DNA from: an uncultured Bacteroidales bacterium
GTDB lineage: Bacteria; Bacteroidota; Bacteroidia; Bacteroidales; FEN-979
Assembly (NCBI GenBank): GCA_903959905.1
Contig: CAJBYO010000085.1
Span: 143,145-207,144 of the forward strand
Length of the DNA: 64,000 nt
Reading direction: 5' to 3'
This document shows, piece by piece, positions 1-8,291 of this stretch. How positions within the stretch are numbered: position 1 is the first letter of the stretch; every line of letters starts with the position of its first letter. The notes beneath the pieces are model-generated. The model was not told the DNA's origin. It saw only the letters and a program-made list of their open reading frames with translations, and did not search any database. Made by a program: the position numbers and the translations under genes.

Positions 1-1
1 G

Positions 2-316
2 CTGTTTCAGAACCTTCTTGCCAATGCCCTTAAGTTTAAAAGACAGGGTGTTATCCCGGAAATTACCGTCTCTGCCGAAGAACAGCACGACAACTGGACC
101 TTCAGGTTCAGGGACAACGGCATCGGAATAGAGCCAAAGCACAAGGACAAGGTTTTTATTATCTTCCAACGCCTGCATAACCGGGCCGACTACAGCGGAA
201 CAGGCATCGGGCTTGCCCATTGCAAAAAAATAGTGGAATTGCACGGCGGCAGGATCTGGGTGGAATCGGTGCCGGGTGAAGGGAGTACATTTGCGTTTAC
301 GATCTTGAAAAAGTAA
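2..316 (+). CDS. Sensor histidine kinase, C-terminal part (cut by window edge)
   Basis: The 5' end lies outside the window. Reading from base 2 gives 104 codons ending in TAA at 314-316. The translation is the ATP-binding (HATPase_c) half of a histidine kinase: an N-box ([10 protein letters not shown]), a G1 box with DNGIGI, an F-box-like FIIFQRL and a G2 box with [11 protein letters not shown]. It closely resembles the C-terminus of the kinase at 33464-35929, including GIGLAHCKK and ELHGGRIWV, so the two are paralogues of the same Bacteroidota kinase type. Its sensor domains and partner cannot be seen. Confidence 0.9.
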   Translation: MFQNLLANALKFKRQGVIPEITVSAEEQHDNWTFRFRDNGIGIEPKHKDKVFIIFQRLHNRADYSGTGIGLAHCKKIVELHGGRIWVESVPGEGSTFAFTILKK

Positions 317-360
317 GGAAGGTTAGCCTGGTAAAAAGCAAGATAAAAGAACTCCATTTT

Positions 361-816
361 ATGAACAGGCATTTAAATTCAAAAGAAATTATGTTTTACC
401 TGTCAATGATCATCGCGATTATTTCTATTGTATTTTACCAGATATTTCAAAAAGGCATTTCAAATAATGTTAATCCGGCGGTATCATTGATTGTAACTTA
501 TGTCATTGCCATTATCGTTTCGCTGATTTTATATTTTATCTTTCCTTCGACGGAAGGCTTTCGTGATTCGTTAAAAAATGTGAATTATGCGAGTTATTTA
601 TTGGGTTTTGCAGTCGTTGGCATAGAAATCGGCTTTTTATTGATTTACAGAAGCGGCTGGAAGTTAGGGATAGCGGCACCCTTTTCATCATCAATAACAA
701 ATGTTCTGTTGATCTTCATTGGCCTTGTCGTTTTTAAGGAACATCTAACCGGAGTAAAGTTGATTGGATTACTGTTTTGTATGGTGGGAATTTTCATGAT
801 TAGCATAAAACCATAA
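361..816 (+). CDS. EamA/DMT-family small membrane protein
   Basis: A 151-residue very hydrophobic protein with about five predicted membrane segments (roughly residues 12-30, 42-60, 78-97, 103-123 and 129-148). Layout and C-terminal helix pair (an FKEHLTG loop, then a glycine-rich helix) resemble one half of an EamA/drug-metabolite transporter, which normally has ten segments. Half-size members of this superfamily are thought to act as dimers. The substrate cannot be told. A second ATG at 391 would leave a shorter N-terminus before the first helix. It starts 44 bases after the kinase gene. Confidence 0.7.
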   Translation: MNRHLNSKEIMFYLSMIIAIISIVFYQIFQKGISNNVNPAVSLIVTYVIAIIVSLILYFIFPSTEGFRDSLKNVNYASYLLGFAVVGIEIGFLLIYRSGWKLGIAAPFSSSITNVLLIFIGLVVFKEHLTGVKLIGLLFCMVGIFMISIKP

Positions 817-984
817 AAAATAAAGTACAGGTGCTTTAATGCGAGCCACGATTTGGGATACTGCAAGTGCGGGCCTACCGTGATTGGTTTGCCGGTTTTG
901 ATGGCCAACTGTAAACTACACACGCCTGGCCCGGAAGCATCCTGAAAACAGAAAGAGCATTTAATTTTCAATAATATTACAAAG

Positions 985-1302
985 ATGATAGACATACTGA
1001 AGAAGATTTTTGGTTTTGGGCCAAAGGTGAATTACGCTGAATTGGTGAAAAACGGAGCAATCATTGTAGATGTCAGGACCAGGGAAGAGTTCCTGGGCGG
1101 ACATATCAATGGCTCGATTAACATTCCGCTGGATCAGCTCGGCAATAACCTGAACAAGTTAAAGGATAAAAAACGGACTGTTATTACCTGCTGTGCATCA
1201 TGGTCAAGAAGTGCTTTTGCGAAAAAGAACCTGAATTCGTTCGGATACATGAATGTGTATAACGGTGGCGGGTGGCAGCGGTTGAATCAGAAACTGTGGT
1301 AA
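985..1302 (+). CDS. Rhodanese-like domain protein
   Basis: A 105-residue single-domain rhodanese. It has the usual N-terminal VDVRTREEF motif, the GHINGSINIPL segment and an active-site loop CCASWSRS whose second Cys takes the position of the persulfide-forming cysteine. Proteins of this size move sulfane sulfur or act in thiosulfate/cyanide detoxification; which applies is not visible. It has no signal peptide, so it is probably cytoplasmic. It stands alone between a 168-base gap and the tRNA gene. Confidence 0.85.
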   Translation: MIDILKKIFGFGPKVNYAELVKNGAIIVDVRTREEFLGGHINGSINIPLDQLGNNLNKLKDKKRTVITCCASWSRSAFAKKNLNSFGYMNVYNGGGWQRLNQKLW

Positions 1303-1393
1303 TTGTGCAGCATTATAAAAAAACATTTGCGAAAATGCTTGCGCCAACAAAAAAGCCACTCACAAATTTCTCTGTAAGTGGCTGATTTTCAAG

Positions 1394-1467
1394 TGACCCC
1401 GAAGGGATTCAAACCCCTAACCTTCTGATCCGTAGTCAGATGCTCTATTCAGTTGAGCTACGGGGCC
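1394..1467 (-). tRNA. tRNA-Arg (anticodon ACG)
   Basis: The minus strand folds as a complete tRNA. The acceptor stem GGCCCCG pairs with CGGGGTC (one G-T). The anticodon stem TCTGA/TCAGA encloses the loop CTACGGA, giving anticodon ACG. The T loop is TTTGAAT. The discriminator base is A and the terminal CCA is not encoded. The gene points away from the polyketide cluster. Confidence 0.95.
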
Positions 1468-1519
1468 GGTTCAAAGTACAATTTCCGAATAAAGTAACGA
1501 ATGGGCCTTGGCACTCCCG

Positions 1520-1561
1520 GTCACGCGTCACGCGTCACCTGTCACGCCTCACCTGTCACGC
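1520..1561. repeat. Heptamer tandem array (GTCACGC type)
   Basis: Six head-to-tail 7-base units: GTCACGC, GTCACGC, GTCACCT, GTCACGC, CTCACCT, GTCACGC. The array lies between the tRNA and the promoter of the ammonia-lyase gene. The same heptamer family recurs inside the lipoprotein gene at 24771-24819, so the two ends of the polyketide cluster carry the same repeat. Confidence 0.9.
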
Positions 1562-1610
1562 TTTCCTTCTTTCGGGCTGCAAAGGTAATAAATTTTTCAA
1601 ATTAAAATAA

Positions 1611-1618
1611 TACCTTTG
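1611..1618 (+). promoter_or_regulatory. Bacteroidota-type -7 promoter box for the polyketide cluster
   Basis: TACCTTTG matches the Bacteroidota -7 consensus TAnnTTTG and lies 52 bases before the ammonia-lyase start codon. The upstream region is AT-rich, but I see no good TTTG at -33, so the site rests on the -7 box and its position at the head of the cluster. Confidence 0.5.
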
Positions 1619-1669
1619 CAAATTTGATTTACGGATGTACAAACCCGTCAGGTAAAAATAAGCGAAACG

Positions 1670-3235
1670 ATGATAAGCGTAGGACGACAGAACCTTACTC
1701 CCGACGATTTCTATAAAGTTCTTTTTTTGGATGAAACGATCGAACTCGACCCAAAAGCAGTAGTAAAAGTGAAGGCGAATTACCAGTTTCTCAAGGAATT
1801 TGCCAAGGGAAAAGTGATTTATGGCATCAATACCGGCCTTGGGCCGATGGCACAATACAAGATCAAGGGCAGCCAGGAAAACCAATTGCAATACAACCTC
1901 ATCAGGAGCCACAGCGCCGGTTGCGGCACCCCCATCCCGGTGATCTATGCCAAGGCTACCATGCTGGCCAGGCTCAACACCTTCATGCAGGCCAAATCTG
2001 GCATCCATGTGGAGGTGATTGAACTGCTGAAGGAACTGATCAACCGCAATATCTGCCCTCATATTCCCGAACACGGTGGTGTGGGTGCCAGCGGCGACCT
2101 TGTTCAACTGGCACACCTCGCCCTCAATCTTATAGGTGAAGGAGAGATCTGGTACAAAGGCAAACTCCAGCCAACAAACGAGGTTTTCCTCAAGGAAAAG
2201 CTCTCCCCCATCAAAATGCATATCCGTGAAGGGCTTTCGCTGATCAACGGCACCTCTGCCATGACAGGCATCGGGATGATCAACATCGTTCATGCAAAGA
2301 ACCTGCTCGACTGGGCCGTGCTTGCCTCTTCCATGATCAATGAGATCGTTGAATCCTATGATGATCATTTCTCCGACGGACTCAACCGGGCAAAAACACA
2401 CTACGGACAGAACCAGGTGGCACGCATGATGCGTTCCATCCTGCAGGACAGCAAACTGATCCGCCGCCGTGCCGAACACCTGTACAATGGGAAAACCGAA
2501 CAGGTGGACGTGTTCACCCACAAGGTTCAGGAATACTATTCGCTGCGCTGTGTGCCGCAGGTACTTGGCCCAATCCTGGATACCATCCTTTATGCCGAAA
2601 AGGTGCTCATCAATGAGGTGAACTCATCCAACGACAACCCGATCATCGACAGCGATGCCAAGAATGTGTTTCACGGCGGGAACTTCCACGGCGACTATGT
2701 GGCCCTTGAAATGGATAAACTGAAAATTGCCATCACCAAACTGTCCATGCTGGCAGAGCGTCAGCTCAATTACCTCATGAACGACAAACTCAACCAGAAA
2801 CTGCCTCCTTTCGTCAACCTGGGTAAACTTGGTTTCAACCTGGGCATGCAGGGCGTACAGTTCACGGCAGTATCCACGGTGGCCGAAAACCAGACCCTCT
2901 GTTTCCCGATGTCCATCCACAGCATCACCAACAACAACGACAACCAGGATATCGTGAGCATGGGCACCAATGCCGCCATGATGGCCAAACGTGTGATAGA
3001 CCACACCTACATCGTGCTCTCCATCCACATGTTAACCATCCTGCAGGCAGTTGATTACATGAAATTTAAGCCAAAACTCTCCACGTACTCCAGTAAAAAG
3101 TTTGCGGATCTGCGTAAAATTGTTCCTAAATTTACCGAGGATACAACGAAATACAAGGAGATACAGCAGATTGCGAATTATCTGCTGGAGAATAAACTCA
3201 AGTTTCCATTGGAGGAAATGGTGAAGGACAAGTAA
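1670..3235 (+). CDS. Tyrosine ammonia-lyase (aromatic amino acid lyase family)
   Basis: A 521-residue MIO-type lyase. The MIO cofactor would form from Ala140-Ser141-Gly142 in the HGGVGASGDL block, and Tyr51 in YGINTG is the catalytic tyrosine position. The sequence runs in parallel with the characterised Flavobacterium johnsoniae tyrosine ammonia-lyase as I remember it (shared blocks YNLIRSHS, VQEYYSLRCVPQ, NNNDNQDIVSMGTN). The residues at the selectivity position are Ser80-His81, as in histidine lyases, but the F. johnsoniae enzyme has the same pair and prefers tyrosine. Expected reaction: tyrosine to 4-coumarate plus ammonia, giving the aryl starter of an aryl-polyene or flexirubin chain. 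It heads the cluster, 15 bases before fabG. No hut genes are nearby, so histidine degradation is unlikely. Confidence 0.88.
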   Translation: MISVGRQNLTPDDFYKVLFLDETIELDPKAVVKVKANYQFLKEFAKGKVIYGINTGLGPMAQYKIKGSQENQLQYNLIRSHSAGCGTPIPVIYAKATMLARLNTFMQAKSGIHVEVIELLKELINRNICPHIPEHGGVGASGDLVQLAHLALNLIGEGEIWYKGKLQPTNEVFLKEKLSPIKMHIREGLSLINGTSAMTGIGMINIVHAKNLLDWAVLASSMINEIVESYDDHFSDGLNRAKTHYGQNQVARMMRSILQDSKLIRRRAEHLYNGKTEQVDVFTHKVQEYYSLRCVPQVLGPILDTILYAEKVLINEVNSSNDNPIIDSDAKNVFHGGNFHGDYVALEMDKLKIAITKLSMLAERQLNYLMNDKLNQKLPPFVNLGKLGFNLGMQGVQFTAVSTVAENQTLCFPMSIHSITNNNDNQDIVSMGTNAAMMAKRVIDHTYIVLSIHMLTILQAVDYMKFKPKLSTYSSKKFADLRKIVPKFTEDTTKYKEIQQIANYLLENKLKFPLEEMVKDK

Positions 3236-3250
3236 AAAATTCCACTATCT

Positions 3251-3979
3251 ATGAACGTTGCATTGGTTACAGGCGGATCGCGGGGCATTGGCCGGGCCGT
3301 TTCGGTGAAACTGGCTGAAATGGGCTATTATGTCCTTGTGAACTATCATTCCAGCAAAGAAGAGGCGGAAATTACGCTTCAGCAGGTGAAAGAAAAAGGC
3401 AGCGACGGGGAGATCCTGAAGTTTGATGTTGCCTCACAGGAGGAGATCGAGCAGACCCTTGGCAGCTGGCTGGAAGCACATCCGGGGATCTATATCCGGG
3501 TGGTTGTCAACAATGCAGGCATCAGGAAGGATGCACTGATGATGTGGATGAAAAACGAAGAATGGCACGATGTGCTGAACACAAACCTTCACAGTTTCCT
3601 TTATGTTACAAGGTTCCTGATCAAAGATATGCTCATCAACAAATGGGGCAGGATCATCAATGTTGTCTCGCTCTCCGGCCTGAAAGGCCTCCCCGGACAG
3701 GCAAACTATTCTGCTGCAAAAGCCGGGGTGATCGGTGCCACAAAAGCACTCGCCCAGGAAATTGCCAAGAAAAACGTTACGGTTAACGCCGTAGCCCCCG
3801 GTTTCATCAAAACCGACATGACCAAAGATATGGATGAAGCACAGCTTAAAGCCATGATCCCGATGGGACGGTTTGGAAAACCGGAGGAAGTTGCAGCCAT
3901 CGTTGGTTTTTTGGCGTCGGAAGAAGCGTCCTATGTAACGGGGGCGGTGATCAATGTCAATGGAGGACTTTACACTTAA
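3251..3979 (+). CDS. fabG: 3-oxoacyl-ACP reductase, FabG-type SDR
   Basis: A 242-residue short-chain dehydrogenase. The nucleotide-binding motif is TGGSRGIG at residues 7-14, followed by NNAG at 87-90. The catalytic residues are Ser140, Tyr153 and Lys157 (YSAAK), and the PG-F-x-T-D-M segment follows. Expected role: NADPH-dependent reduction of the beta-keto group on the ACP-bound chain after each ketosynthase step. FabG-like reductases are standard members of aryl-polyene clusters. It is cytoplasmic and starts 15 bases after the lyase gene. Confidence 0.9.
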   Translation: MNVALVTGGSRGIGRAVSVKLAEMGYYVLVNYHSSKEEAEITLQQVKEKGSDGEILKFDVASQEEIEQTLGSWLEAHPGIYIRVVVNNAGIRKDALMMWMKNEEWHDVLNTNLHSFLYVTRFLIKDMLINKWGRIINVVSLSGLKGLPGQANYSAAKAGVIGATKALAQEIAKKNVTVNAVAPGFIKTDMTKDMDEAQLKAMIPMGRFGKPEEVAAIVGFLASEEASYVTGAVINVNGGLYT

Positions 3980-3986
3980 TATCCGA

Positions 3987-4063
3987 ATGACCAATGACCA
4001 ATGACGAATAAAACTATACTAAGCACTTTTTCGCCACTTCGCTACTTCGCCACTTTGCTACTT
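3987..4063. repeat. Two short tandem arrays (7-base and 8-base units)
   Basis: The gap between fabG and the first ketosynthase holds three heptamers of ATGACCA type (3987-4007). After 24 bases come four octamers of the form CGCCACTT/CGCTACTT (4032-4063). No open frame or hairpin is evident. The remaining 23 bases lead into the ketosynthase start. Confidence 0.85.
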
Positions 4064-4086
4064 TTCATTCCTCAACCAACTACTTT

Positions 4087-5304
4087 ATGAATCGTGTTGT
4101 TATTACAGGCATGGGGATATATTCCGTGATCGGAAATAATCTCGGAGAGGTTAAAGACTCCCTTTTTCACGGGCGGTCGGGAATTATCTTTGATCCTGTG
4201 AGGAAGGCGATGGGTTTTCGTTCGGCGCTGACTGGCATGGTTGAAAGGCCGCAGTTGAAAGGCGTCCTCGACCGCCGGATGCGGATCGGTCTGCCCGTGC
4301 AGGGAGAATATGCCTACATTTCAACACTGGAAGCTTTAAAACATGCAGGCATAGATCAGTCTTACCTTGATAAGAACGAAGTCGGCATCCTTTTCGGCAA
4401 CGACAGTTCTGCTGTGCCGGTCGTTGAATCTGTTGACATTCTGCGGGAGAAAAAAGACACCATGATGATCGGGTCGGGGCATATCTTCCAGGCCATGAAT
4501 TCCACTGTTTCGATGAACCTGTCGGTCATCTTCCGGCTGAAAGGGGTCAATTTCACCCTCAGCGGCGCATGTGCCAGCGGTTCGCACGCCATCGGCATCG
4601 GCTACCTGCTCATCAAGCAAGGCTTACAGGACATGATCATCTGCGGCGGAGCACAGGAAATAAACCCTGAATCCACCGCCAGTTTTGACGCTTTGAACGC
4701 TTTTTCAACGCGGGAATCGGACCCCGAACGCGCATCCCGTCCGTTTGACCGCGACCGTGACGGACTGGTACCCAGCGGCGGAGCAGCCACCGTGATCATC
4801 GAAAGTTACGAATCGGCCATGAAACGCGGTGCCGTGATCTACGGTGAACTGATCGGTTACGGATTTTCTTCAAACGGCGAACATATCTCCATGCCCAACG
4901 TGGAAGGGCCTGTGCGTGCCATGCAGAAAGCCATCCTGGATGCAGGCATTAAATCCACAGAAATTGACTACATCAACGCACATGCCACCTCAACACCAGC
5001 CGGCGACCGGAATGAAGCCAACTCCATCGACCTGGTTTTCGGATCCTCAAAGCCACTGGTAAGCAGCACAAAATCAATGACCGGGCATGAAATGTGGATG
5101 GGCGGGGCCAGCGAAGTGATCTACTCCACCCTGATGATGAACAACGGGTTCGTAGCTCCTAACATAAACTATGCAAACCCCGATGAAATTACGGCAAAAC
5201 TGAATATCGCCGCCGTCACTACACCCCACGAAATCAATGCTTTCCTTTCAAATTCGTTCGGCTTTGGCGGAACAAATTCCTCACTGATAATCCGAAAAGT
5301 TTAA
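4087..5304 (+). CDS. Beta-ketoacyl-ACP synthase (KAS I/II type), catalytic
   Basis: A 405-residue condensing enzyme of the FabB/FabF type. The nucleophile is Cys162 in SGACASG. The two histidines lie in NAHATSTP and TGHEMWMGG, and the C-terminal GFGGTNSS motif is present. It would extend the ACP-bound polyene chain with malonyl units. It is one of four intact ketosynthases in the cluster and is followed by a gap with its own promoter-like box and an ACP gene. Its sequence is not especially close to the 15860/20871 pair, so it probably has a distinct partner or chain-length role. Confidence 0.9.
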   Translation: MNRVVITGMGIYSVIGNNLGEVKDSLFHGRSGIIFDPVRKAMGFRSALTGMVERPQLKGVLDRRMRIGLPVQGEYAYISTLEALKHAGIDQSYLDKNEVGILFGNDSSAVPVVESVDILREKKDTMMIGSGHIFQAMNSTVSMNLSVIFRLKGVNFTLSGACASGSHAIGIGYLLIKQGLQDMIICGGAQEINPESTASFDALNAFSTRESDPERASRPFDRDRDGLVPSGGAATVIIESYESAMKRGAVIYGELIGYGFSSNGEHISMPNVEGPVRAMQKAILDAGIKSTEIDYINAHATSTPAGDRNEANSIDLVFGSSKPLVSSTKSMTGHEMWMGGASEVIYSTLMMNNGFVAPNINYANPDEITAKLNIAAVTTPHEINAFLSNSFGFGGTNSSLIIRKV

Positions 5305-5329
5305 TAATATATTTCTTAGTAAAATTCCT

Positions 5330-5337
5330 TATTTTTG
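5330..5337 (+). promoter_or_regulatory. Possible internal -7 promoter box
   Basis: TATTTTTG fits TAnnTTTG, in an AT-rich 52-base gap between the first ketosynthase and the ACP, 19 bases before the ACP start. The same octamer precedes the ketosynthase at 20871. No convincing -33 element is visible. Confidence 0.4.
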
Positions 5338-5356
5338 CATCGGTTAACGAAAGACT

Positions 5357-5608
5357 ATGATGGATAAGGATGATATTATCAGGAAAATAAACCAGCTCCT
5401 GGTCGATGAAATTGAAATTGAGGAAACCCAGATATACCCTGATGCCGACCTGAAGAAAGATCTCGGTATTGACAGCCTTGACTTTGTTGATTTGTTTGTG
5501 ATTGTTGAAAATAATTTCGGCTTTAAGATGAAAGCCGAGGAGATGGCAGATGTGAAATCTTTAGAGGATTTTTACACATATATCATCAAACGCATCAATC
5601 CAAACTAA
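5357..5608 (+). CDS. Acyl carrier protein
   Basis: An 83-residue acidic protein with the phosphopantetheine attachment motif LGIDSLDFVDL; Ser40 is the modified residue. It carries the growing acyl chain for the ketosynthases, reductase and dehydratase. A second ATG directly follows the first (MMDKDD), so the start may be one codon later. It is one of two ACPs in the cluster and is only distantly similar to the one at 15599. Confidence 0.92.
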   Translation: MMDKDDIIRKINQLLVDEIEIEETQIYPDADLKKDLGIDSLDFVDLFVIVENNFGFKMKAEEMADVKSLEDFYTYIIKRINPN

Positions 5609-5614
5609 ACAGAC

Positions 5615-6535
5615 ATGTCATCATGGGAAGGCAAAACCCGGGGCGGGGTTCTGGGATATAAAATATTTGTCTGGACCCTGAAATACCTTGGGTTGCGTTT
5701 CGCATACTTCCTCCTTTCATTCGTTGTACTCTACTTCCTCATCACGTCGGGCAGGGCCTTTCTCGCCATATTCAACTTTTACCACAAGATGATGAAATAC
5801 AACCGGTTAAAAGCATTTTTCAGTATCTACATGAACTATTTCATGTTCGGCCAGATCCTGCTGGACAAGATAGCCATGCTCGCCGGTTTCCAGCAAAAAT
5901 TCACCTTTGATTTTGAAGGTGAAGAGTTCCTGCGGGAGATGAAAGATGGCGGGTTGCTTGTCAGTGCCCATGTGGGCAACTGGGAGATTGCAGGCCAGTT
6001 GCTCAACCGGCTTGAAAAACGGATCAACATCATCATGTTTGACGCTGAACACCAGCAGATCAAAGGCTATTTGTCTGATGTGCTGAGTTCACGCAATGTG
6101 AACTTCATCGTAATCAGGGATGATTTCTCACACCTGGTAGAGATCAAACAGGCGCTGGCCAACAAAGAGATCATCGCCATGCACGGCGACAGGTATATCG
6201 CAGGGAATAAAACCGTTAACCTGGATTTTATGGGACAGAAAGCAGCATTCCCCATCGGACCTGTTAACCTGGCTGCGAAATTCAGGGTTCCAGTGTCGTT
6301 TGTATTTGCTGTAAAGGAGAACATCAGCCATTATCATTTTTATGCCACACCGCTTCACTGCGTTAAATTCACCACCAACCTGAAACAACGGGAGGAGAAT
6401 TTCAGGGAAGCGCTTGGTGTGTATACCGCAAAATTTGAAGAGATTGTTCATAAATACCCGCAGCAATGGTTCAACTATTATGATTTCTGGAAACTTCCGG
6501 AACCGTTGCCTCTCATTCATGAACCCAAATCGTAA
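5615..6535 (+). CDS. Lysophospholipid acyltransferase, LpxL/HtrB-like
   Basis: A 306-residue membrane-anchored acyltransferase. A hydrophobic helix near residues 27-47 precedes the HX4E catalytic motif, His119 to Glu124 (HVGNWE). The MHGDR block and a proline-rich substrate segment follow. The family transfers acyl chains from ACP to lipid hydroxyls at the inner membrane face. Acyltransferases of this type occur in aryl-polyene clusters, where they are thought to help attach the polyene to its lipid carrier. It starts 6 bases after the ACP stop, implying tight coupling. Confidence 0.85.
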   Translation: MSSWEGKTRGGVLGYKIFVWTLKYLGLRFAYFLLSFVVLYFLITSGRAFLAIFNFYHKMMKYNRLKAFFSIYMNYFMFGQILLDKIAMLAGFQQKFTFDFEGEEFLREMKDGGLLVSAHVGNWEIAGQLLNRLEKRINIIMFDAEHQQIKGYLSDVLSSRNVNFIVIRDDFSHLVEIKQALANKEIIAMHGDRYIAGNKTVNLDFMGQKAAFPIGPVNLAAKFRVPVSFVFAVKENISHYHFYATPLHCVKFTTNLKQREENFREALGVYTAKFEEIVHKYPQQWFNYYDFWKLPEPLPLIHEPKS

Positions 6536-6537
6536 CT

Positions 6538-7896
6538 ATGCAGGGGAAAAAGTTACTCTTCGTTTCGGCCAACCGGTATGCCATCCCCTACCCTGTTTAT
6601 CCACTGGGGATATCCTATCTCGTTACTTATCTTCGCGAGAGGCTTCCGCATTACGACATCAGGGTGTTTGATTTCAACCTCAACACCCCCGAAACATTCA
6701 GGGATTACCTCAGGGAATTTGACCCTGATTATGTGGGTTTATCCCTGCGGAATGTGGATGATGTCAACTTCTACAGCCAGGAGAGCTTCATCAACGGCTA
6801 CAAGGCAATTGTTGACATTGTGCGCGAAACATCCTGCGCAGTGCTCATTACCGGCGGTTCAGCCTTTTCAATTTATCCGAGTGAGTTGTACGCCTTTTTC
6901 AACCCCGATTACGGCATCCATGGCGAAGGTGAAGAGAGCCTGCACAGGCTCTTATGCAGCATGGATGCGGGAAAGGCCGACCTCGATACCGAAGGACTTG
7001 TTTACCGCATCGGTGAGGAAATAGCGGTTAACAGCAGAAAAAGCTTTATCAACACGCCCGACCTTGACTTTGACACCGGCCTCATTGATTTTTACTGGGA
7101 CAAGGGCGGGATGGTCAATGTGCAAACCAAGCGCGGTTGTCCGTATAACTGCATATATTGTACCTACCCGCTCATTGAAGGACATAAAGTCCGCACACTG
7201 GACCCTGATAAAATTGTTCATACCCTCCGGCAACTCTATGAAAAACATAAGATCGATTATGTGTTTTTCACCGATTCTGTATTTAATATCAGCAACAGTT
7301 TCAATGTGGAACTGGCAAAAAAAATGATTGCCTCCGGGTTGCCGATGCACTGGGGCGCCTATTTTTCGCCCCATAACCTGTCGCTTGAGCACCTGAAGCT
7401 GTTTGCGGAAGCAGGTTTGACGCATATTGAATTCGGAACTGAATCAATGTCGGATTCAACACTGAAAAAATATGGCAAGCACTTTGATGTGGATGAGGTT
7501 GTTCGTGTTTCTGACTACTGCAACCAGGCCGGCATCTACTTCTGCCACTTCATGATCATAGGCGGATACGGTGAAACGGAAGAGAGCATCAATGAAAGCT
7601 TTGAAAATGCAAAGCGTATTGAGAATACCGTCTTCTTTCCATTTATTGGAATGCGGATATATCCTGGCACGGAACTGCATAAAATCGCGCTTGAACAGGG
7701 TATCGTTCAGCCTTCGGATAAACTGCTTGAGCCTGTGTATTACATTGCACCTGACATCAATTATGCTACCCTGAAGGAGCGCGCTGATCAAACCGGCCGC
7801 CGATGGGTTTTCCCCGATGAGGATGTTGCAACCGTCATGAACCGGATGCGCAAAAGAAAACGTAAAGGATCATTATGGCATCATTTGAAGAAATAA
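6538..7896 (+). CDS. B12-binding domain / radical SAM protein
   Basis: A 452-residue protein. Residues about 5-150 form a cobalamin-binding-like Rossmann domain (VGLSLRN, ITGGSAFS, GIHGEGEES). The radical SAM domain has the [4Fe-4S] motif Cys201-x3-Cys205-x2-Cys208. Family members catalyse methylation, cyclisation or rearrangement of unactivated carbon. A family of this build is linked to lipid clusters including ladderane-type ones (recalled, not checked). The substrate here is presumably an ACP-bound or lipid-linked acyl chain. It starts 2 bases after the acyltransferase stop and overlaps the next gene by 22 bases, so it belongs to the operon. The exact reaction is unknown. Confidence 0.85.
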   Translation: MQGKKLLFVSANRYAIPYPVYPLGISYLVTYLRERLPHYDIRVFDFNLNTPETFRDYLREFDPDYVGLSLRNVDDVNFYSQESFINGYKAIVDIVRETSCAVLITGGSAFSIYPSELYAFFNPDYGIHGEGEESLHRLLCSMDAGKADLDTEGLVYRIGEEIAVNSRKSFINTPDLDFDTGLIDFYWDKGGMVNVQTKRGCPYNCIYCTYPLIEGHKVRTLDPDKIVHTLRQLYEKHKIDYVFFTDSVFNISNSFNVELAKKMIASGLPMHWGAYFSPHNLSLEHLKLFAEAGLTHIEFGTESMSDSTLKKYGKHFDVDEVVRVSDYCNQAGIYFCHFMIIGGYGETEESINESFENAKRIENTVFFPFIGMRIYPGTELHKIALEQGIVQPSDKLLEPVYYIAPDINYATLKERADQTGRRWVFPDEDVATVMNRMRKRKRKGSLWHHLKK

Positions 7897-8288
7897 ATAT
7901 TCCCCAGAAACCGCCGATGGTGATGGTTGACCGGCTTCTTGAAGTCACGGATGCCATGACTGTGACCTCATTCCTCATCAGGGAGGACAACGTGTTCTGC
8001 AGCAAAGGGATTTTTCGCGAACCGGGCCTGATTGAAAACATGGCCCAGACAGCCGCTGCAGGGGTTGGCGCCAAACCAGGAAATATTGAGGGAAAGGCAC
8101 CGCTGGGCTTCATAGGCGGTATCAGGAATTTGAAAATTACCGGTTTCCCGGTGGTCGGACAGCAGATTATTTCAAAGGTCACTATATTGCACCAGGTTTT
8201 TGATGCGACCATTGTTCAGGGGGAGGTTTACCTGCAGGACATTCTGATTGCAACCTGTGAATTAAAGATATTCTTAATCAACAACTAG
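7875..8288 (+). CDS. Hotdog-fold 3-hydroxyacyl-ACP dehydratase, ApeP/FabZ-like
   Basis: A 137-residue single hotdog domain. It has the PPMVMVDRLLEV opening and the helix ENMAQTAA, whose Glu is the conserved acidic residue of FabA/FabZ. The usual GHFP histidine block is not obvious: the segment before the helix reads SKGIFREPGLI. ApeP-type dehydratases of aryl-polyene clusters are also divergent here. Expected role: remove water from the 3-hydroxyacyl chain after FabG, leaving the trans double bonds. The start lies inside the radical SAM gene. Confidence 0.78.
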   Translation: MASFEEINIPQKPPMVMVDRLLEVTDAMTVTSFLIREDNVFCSKGIFREPGLIENMAQTAAAGVGAKPGNIEGKAPLGFIGGIRNLKITGFPVVGQQIISKVTILHQVFDATIVQGEVYLQDILIATCELKIFLINN

Positions 8289-8291
8289 CAT

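Noticed and set aside
1303..1393. Terminator or riboswitch between the rhodanese gene and the tRNA
   Set aside because: A short inverted match (AGCCACT...AGTGGCT, 1352-1384) is visible, but it lacks a clear T tract on the plus strand and sits next to the tRNA 3' end; function undecided.
1394..1467. tRNA as integration site of a genomic island carrying the polyketide cluster
   Set aside because: The tRNA 3' end faces away from the cluster, and no integrase or duplicated tRNA end is seen.
1520..1561. CRISPR array
   Set aside because: The units are 7 bases in direct contact with no spacers and no cas genes nearby; the same holds for the other arrays.
1556..2521. A 321-codon open frame on the minus strand opposite the ammonia-lyase gene
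   Set aside because: It is rich in His, Asp and Val as expected of a reverse-frame shadow, matches no family and lies fully inside a well-conserved enzyme gene and its promoter.
1670..3235. Histidine utilisation (hutH) gene
   Set aside because: No other hut genes are near, and the gene heads a polyketide cluster and resembles a known tyrosine ammonia-lyase.
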